A stretch of 64,000 bases of DNA from Terraquivivens sp964655015 (lineage in GTDB: Archaea > Thermoproteota > Nitrososphaeria_A > Caldarchaeales > Wolframiiraptoraceae). The position numbers were made by a program, and so were the translations under genes. The notes under the pieces are model-generated. The model saw only the letters and a list, made by a program, of their open reading frames with translations, was not told the origin of the DNA and searched no databases. Where the stretch lies: positions 1 through 64,000 of the forward strand of contig CAZZKR010000011.1 in assembly GCA_964655015.1 (NCBI GenBank). The letters are read 5' to 3'. Of the stretch, positions 61,957-64,000 are shown in pieces; the first letter of the stretch is position 1; the number at the start of each line of letters is the position of its first letter.

Positions 61957-63354
61957 GTGAACAACTTGCAGAAATTATTAAAACCGACGGCTTACATTGG
62001 CGCAGTTATACTCGCAGGAATACTGTCTTCGGCTCTTGGTATGTCATTGGCACAGACCATATCATTAGTTGTGTTCTCAGGCATAATCATAGGTACGTTG
62101 TTCTATTGGAGGATGAGGTTAGCTTTTGCTCTAACAGGATTAAGTATACTTTTTGTTACCGGTGTAATGAATTTACAACATTTCATTGAGTTTGCTAGCT
62201 TAGACATAATAGTATTTCTAATTGGAATGATGATCGTTATAGGATTTCTTGAGGAGAGGCGATTCTTCGAAGCATTGCTCGAACGTATCATGGGGTTTGC
62301 AAAGGGGAGTGCAGTAAAGACGATATCTTTGCTCATGCTAATGGCTGCACTATCCGCAGCCCTCGTTGACGAAGTAACATCTATCCTATTCATTATGGCA
62401 ACAGCAATTCACCTTGCGGCATGTCTCAACCTTTCGATAGTTCCTTTAATGATGATGCTAGTTTTTGCAACAAACATAGGAAGTAGCGCAACCGTTGTCG
62501 GTAACCCCGTCGGTATCATGATAGCGATGAAGGCAAAACTTACTTTCATGGACTTCATAAGGTGGGCGACACCTATTGCGATAATAGGTCTGGGTCTTTC
62601 TGTACTCCTGTCCTTTGCTTATTTTAAAGGCTATATAAAGAGTATGAGTGACGCTATGGTTAATACAAGGCAGCAGATGGCTAAAGTTCAGGAGAGCACC
62701 AAGACAAAATTTGATGTAACTTCTGTCCTTCTATTTGTAGGGACTTTATTGGGTCTAGTGTTGCACGGTCAGATAGAGTATTATCTTAAATTGGAAAAAA
62801 ACACGATGCTCATAGGTGTTGCGGTAATCTCTGCGGCCATTGCGCTTTTATTAATGAAGGACAAGGCTAGGGAGCTTGTTGAGAGGCGGGTAGATTGGTG
62901 GACATTGGTCTTCTTCTTGACATTCTTTTCATCTGTTGGCACGCTTAAATATACTGGTGTGATAACGAAAATTTCTAACGCCTTGTTGGAATTCACAGGT
63001 GGGGATCAACTTTTGATATTTTTTATGTTTAGTGTAATCGTTGGTCTGGTATCAGCTTTTATGGATAACGTTCTAGCAGTAGCTACCTTTATTCCAATAG
63101 TCTCCGATATTGGTAGTGCTGGTGTTAACGTTTTCCCAATTTGGTGGGGTATGTTATTCGGTGCTACTTGGATGGGAAATCTGACGATAATTGGAAGCAC
63201 TGCTAACATAGTGGCAGTAGGTATGATCGAAAGACAAAGGCTTGGACATGTTGCCTTTCGCGAATGGATAGTGCCTGGTGCCGTAGTATCTCTGGTAACT
63301 TTTCCCGTTGCTCTCTTGTTACTATACATTCAGCTACCGTTTATGCCCAGCTAA
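61957..63354 (+). CDS. ArsB/NhaD-superfamily ion transporter
   Basis: A 465-residue membrane protein with about twelve hydrophobic helices of the ion-transporter (IT) superfamily: arsenite, Na+/H+ NhaD or citrate/dicarboxylate carriers. Characteristic re-entrant regions are DEVTSILFIMATAIHLA (about residues 136-152) and NIGSSATVVGNPVGIMIA (about 172-189), the second half-repeat having MDNVLAVATFIPIV and GSTANIVAVGMIE. I cannot decide between arsenite efflux and Na+/H+ exchange; no arsenic genes lie nearby. The start is TTG/GTG-like at 61957 after a GGTG sequence. The 239-base upstream gap shows no other feature. Confidence 0.85.
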   Translation: MNNLQKLLKPTAYIGAVILAGILSSALGMSLAQTISLVVFSGIIIGTLFYWRMRLAFALTGLSILFVTGVMNLQHFIEFASLDIIVFLIGMMIVIGFLEERRFFEALLERIMGFAKGSAVKTISLLMLMAALSAALVDEVTSILFIMATAIHLAACLNLSIVPLMMMLVFATNIGSSATVVGNPVGIMIAMKAKLTFMDFIRWATPIAIIGLGLSVLLSFAYFKGYIKSMSDAMVNTRQQMAKVQESTKTKFDVTSVLLFVGTLLGLVLHGQIEYYLKLEKNTMLIGVAVISAAIALLLMKDKARELVERRVDWWTLVFFLTFFSSVGTLKYTGVITKISNALLEFTGGDQLLIFFMFSVIVGLVSAFMDNVLAVATFIPIVSDIGSAGVNVFPIWWGMLFGATWMGNLTIIGSTANIVAVGMIERQRLGHVAFREWIVPGAVVSLVTFPVALLLLYIQLPFMPS

Positions 63355-63599
63355 TCCGTTTTCGGCTTCGATACAATAATTAACTTCTCCCCATTCATAT
63401 CAACCCATACTTCATGTCCCAGTCTAAGCAACAACCTGAACACATCGGCCCATGGGAACTTCATATGATTAAGAACCTCTATTCGGTAACCGCCGTATTC
63501 TTCCATCACATTCCCGTGATCTTCTACGATGTCCTCTAGGATCACTCGTGGATCAGCACATTTCTCACCATCAGACTTGCCTTTTTTGTTACTCAACAC
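63351..63599 (-). CDS. Small conserved protein of unknown function
   Basis: An 82-residue soluble protein. The first about 20 residues are polar (KKGKSDGEKCADP), followed by a mixed alpha/beta stretch (VEEYGG-like YGGYRIEVLNHMKFPWADVFRLLLRLGH). No family recognised. The start is GTG at 63599; the gene converges with the transporter, overlapping 4 bases, and diverges from glyA across a short AT-rich promoter region. Confidence 0.55.
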   Translation of the reverse strand: MLSNKKGKSDGEKCADPRVILEDIVEDHGNVMEEYGGYRIEVLNHMKFPWADVFRLLLRLGHEVWVDMNGEKLIIVSKPKTD

Positions 63600-63717
63600 T
63601 TTTATCTCCGCCCAAATTGATATGTTTATCGTTTTTTAAGTTAATCCCAAAATAAATATATAGGTTTTCTATCGGCTTAAAAATATTTATCTAAGTCCCT
63701 ATTTTGCAGAAAGGTAA

Positions 63718-64000
63718 ATGTCATCCGAGAAAGACAACCTGATCTACGCTAAAGCGGCGTATGAGCGTATTCTTAACCTTTTGGAAGAGCATCATCGTTT
63801 CATCAAAGATTCAATACCTTTGATAGCTAGCGAGAACGTACCGAGTCCAGCCGTGAGAGAGGCCTTGGCATCGGACTTCGGTAATAGATATGCAGAAGGA
63901 TGGCCTGGTGAGAGGATATATGCTGGTTGCAAATACATAGATGAAGTCGAGCTTTTGGCAATAGAGCTCGGTAAGAAGTTATTCAAAGCAGAGTTCGTTG
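63718..64000 (+). CDS. glyA: Serine hydroxymethyltransferase, 5' part
   Basis: The gene starts at ATG 63718 and runs off the right edge, giving 94 residues. The N-terminal segment matches SHMT, including LIASENVPSPAVREAL (about residues 36-51), FGNRYAEGWPGERIYAGC (about 55-72), and the following DEVELLAIELGKKLF. The enzyme converts serine to glycine with a pterin one-carbon carrier, which fits the MptD-like gene nearby. A TATA-like TTAAAAATATTTAT lies about 30 bases upstream. Confidence 0.92.
   Translation, partial: MSSEKDNLIYAKAAYERILNLLEEHHRFIKDSIPLIASENVPSPAVREALASDFGNRYAEGWPGERIYAGCKYIDEVELLAIELGKKLFKAEFV

Noticed and set aside
1..64000. CRISPR arrays, insertion sequences, prophage or transposase genes
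   Set aside because: No regularly spaced repeats, transposase motifs or phage structural genes were seen; the DUF5131 gene alone is not evidence of a prophage.

Overview
The window comes from an archaeon of the TACK group, most likely the Thaumarchaeota/Aigarchaeota (Nitrososphaerota) branch. The largest RNA polymerase subunit is one unbroken 1272-residue gene (A' and A'' fused), the B subunit is also unsplit, and the information-processing genes are archaeal throughout: rpoH-rpoB-rpoA-rpl30e-nusA-rps12-rps7-tuf-rps10, S26e, archaeal prolyl-tRNA synthetase, Trm5, endonuclease Q, A-type ATPase subunit I and a 7S-like SRP RNA. tRNA genes carry BHB introns. Fructose-bisphosphate aldolase/phosphatase and archaeal PEP carboxylase suit an autotrophic or gluconeogenic, probably thermophilic, lifestyle; that last part is inference.

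Layout. 1-12.7 kb: argH, then the transcription/translation operon. 12.7-19 kb: a membrane-bound HTH protein, an AbrB-like regulator next to endonuclease Q, an amidohydrolase, tRNA-Arg and a B12-binding radical SAM enzyme. 19-32.7 kb: housekeeping genes (GlmU-like, Trm5, AtpI, ZIP transporter, PEP carboxylase, NUDIX, ThiL, Dpm1-like, E1-like), tRNA-Lys with two introns, tRNA-Thr, an Lrp-type RAM protein interrupted by a small BHB intron, and a tiny histone-fold gene. 32.7-42.3 kb: tandem ThyX-like protein, exonuclease, Gp37/Gp68-like radical SAM protein, TIM, JAMM protease, ProRS, HtpX, S26e, Lrp and argG. 42.4-51.8 kb: a surface-glycan/osmolyte region (GT4, HAD phosphatase, mechanosensitive-like membrane protein, decayed GT2, secreted protein, DUF354, GlcNAc-1-P transferase, degenerate UDP-sugar dehydrogenase, Gfo/Idh oxidoreductase). 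51.8-64 kb: MtnA, SRP RNA, secreted proteins, grpE ... dnaK-dnaJ, a LigD-type phosphoesterase, MptD-like and DUF1464 genes, an ion transporter and the start of glyA.

The most notable item is the 25-nt insertion in the small Lrp/AsnC RAM gene at 30614-30872. It breaks the frame, sits exactly at a bulge-helix-bulge motif, and its removal restores a continuous 77-residue protein. The same 3-4-3 BHB geometry is visible in the tRNA-Lys gene about 4.3 kb away, which has a canonical anticodon-loop intron plus a D-loop intron. Other unusual items are a fructose-bisphosphate aldolase/phosphatase without a standard start codon ahead of its catalytic N-terminus, a ThyX duplication whose halves keep complementary motif pieces, and a GT2 pseudogene. 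All calls come from reading the sequence; no database search was run.
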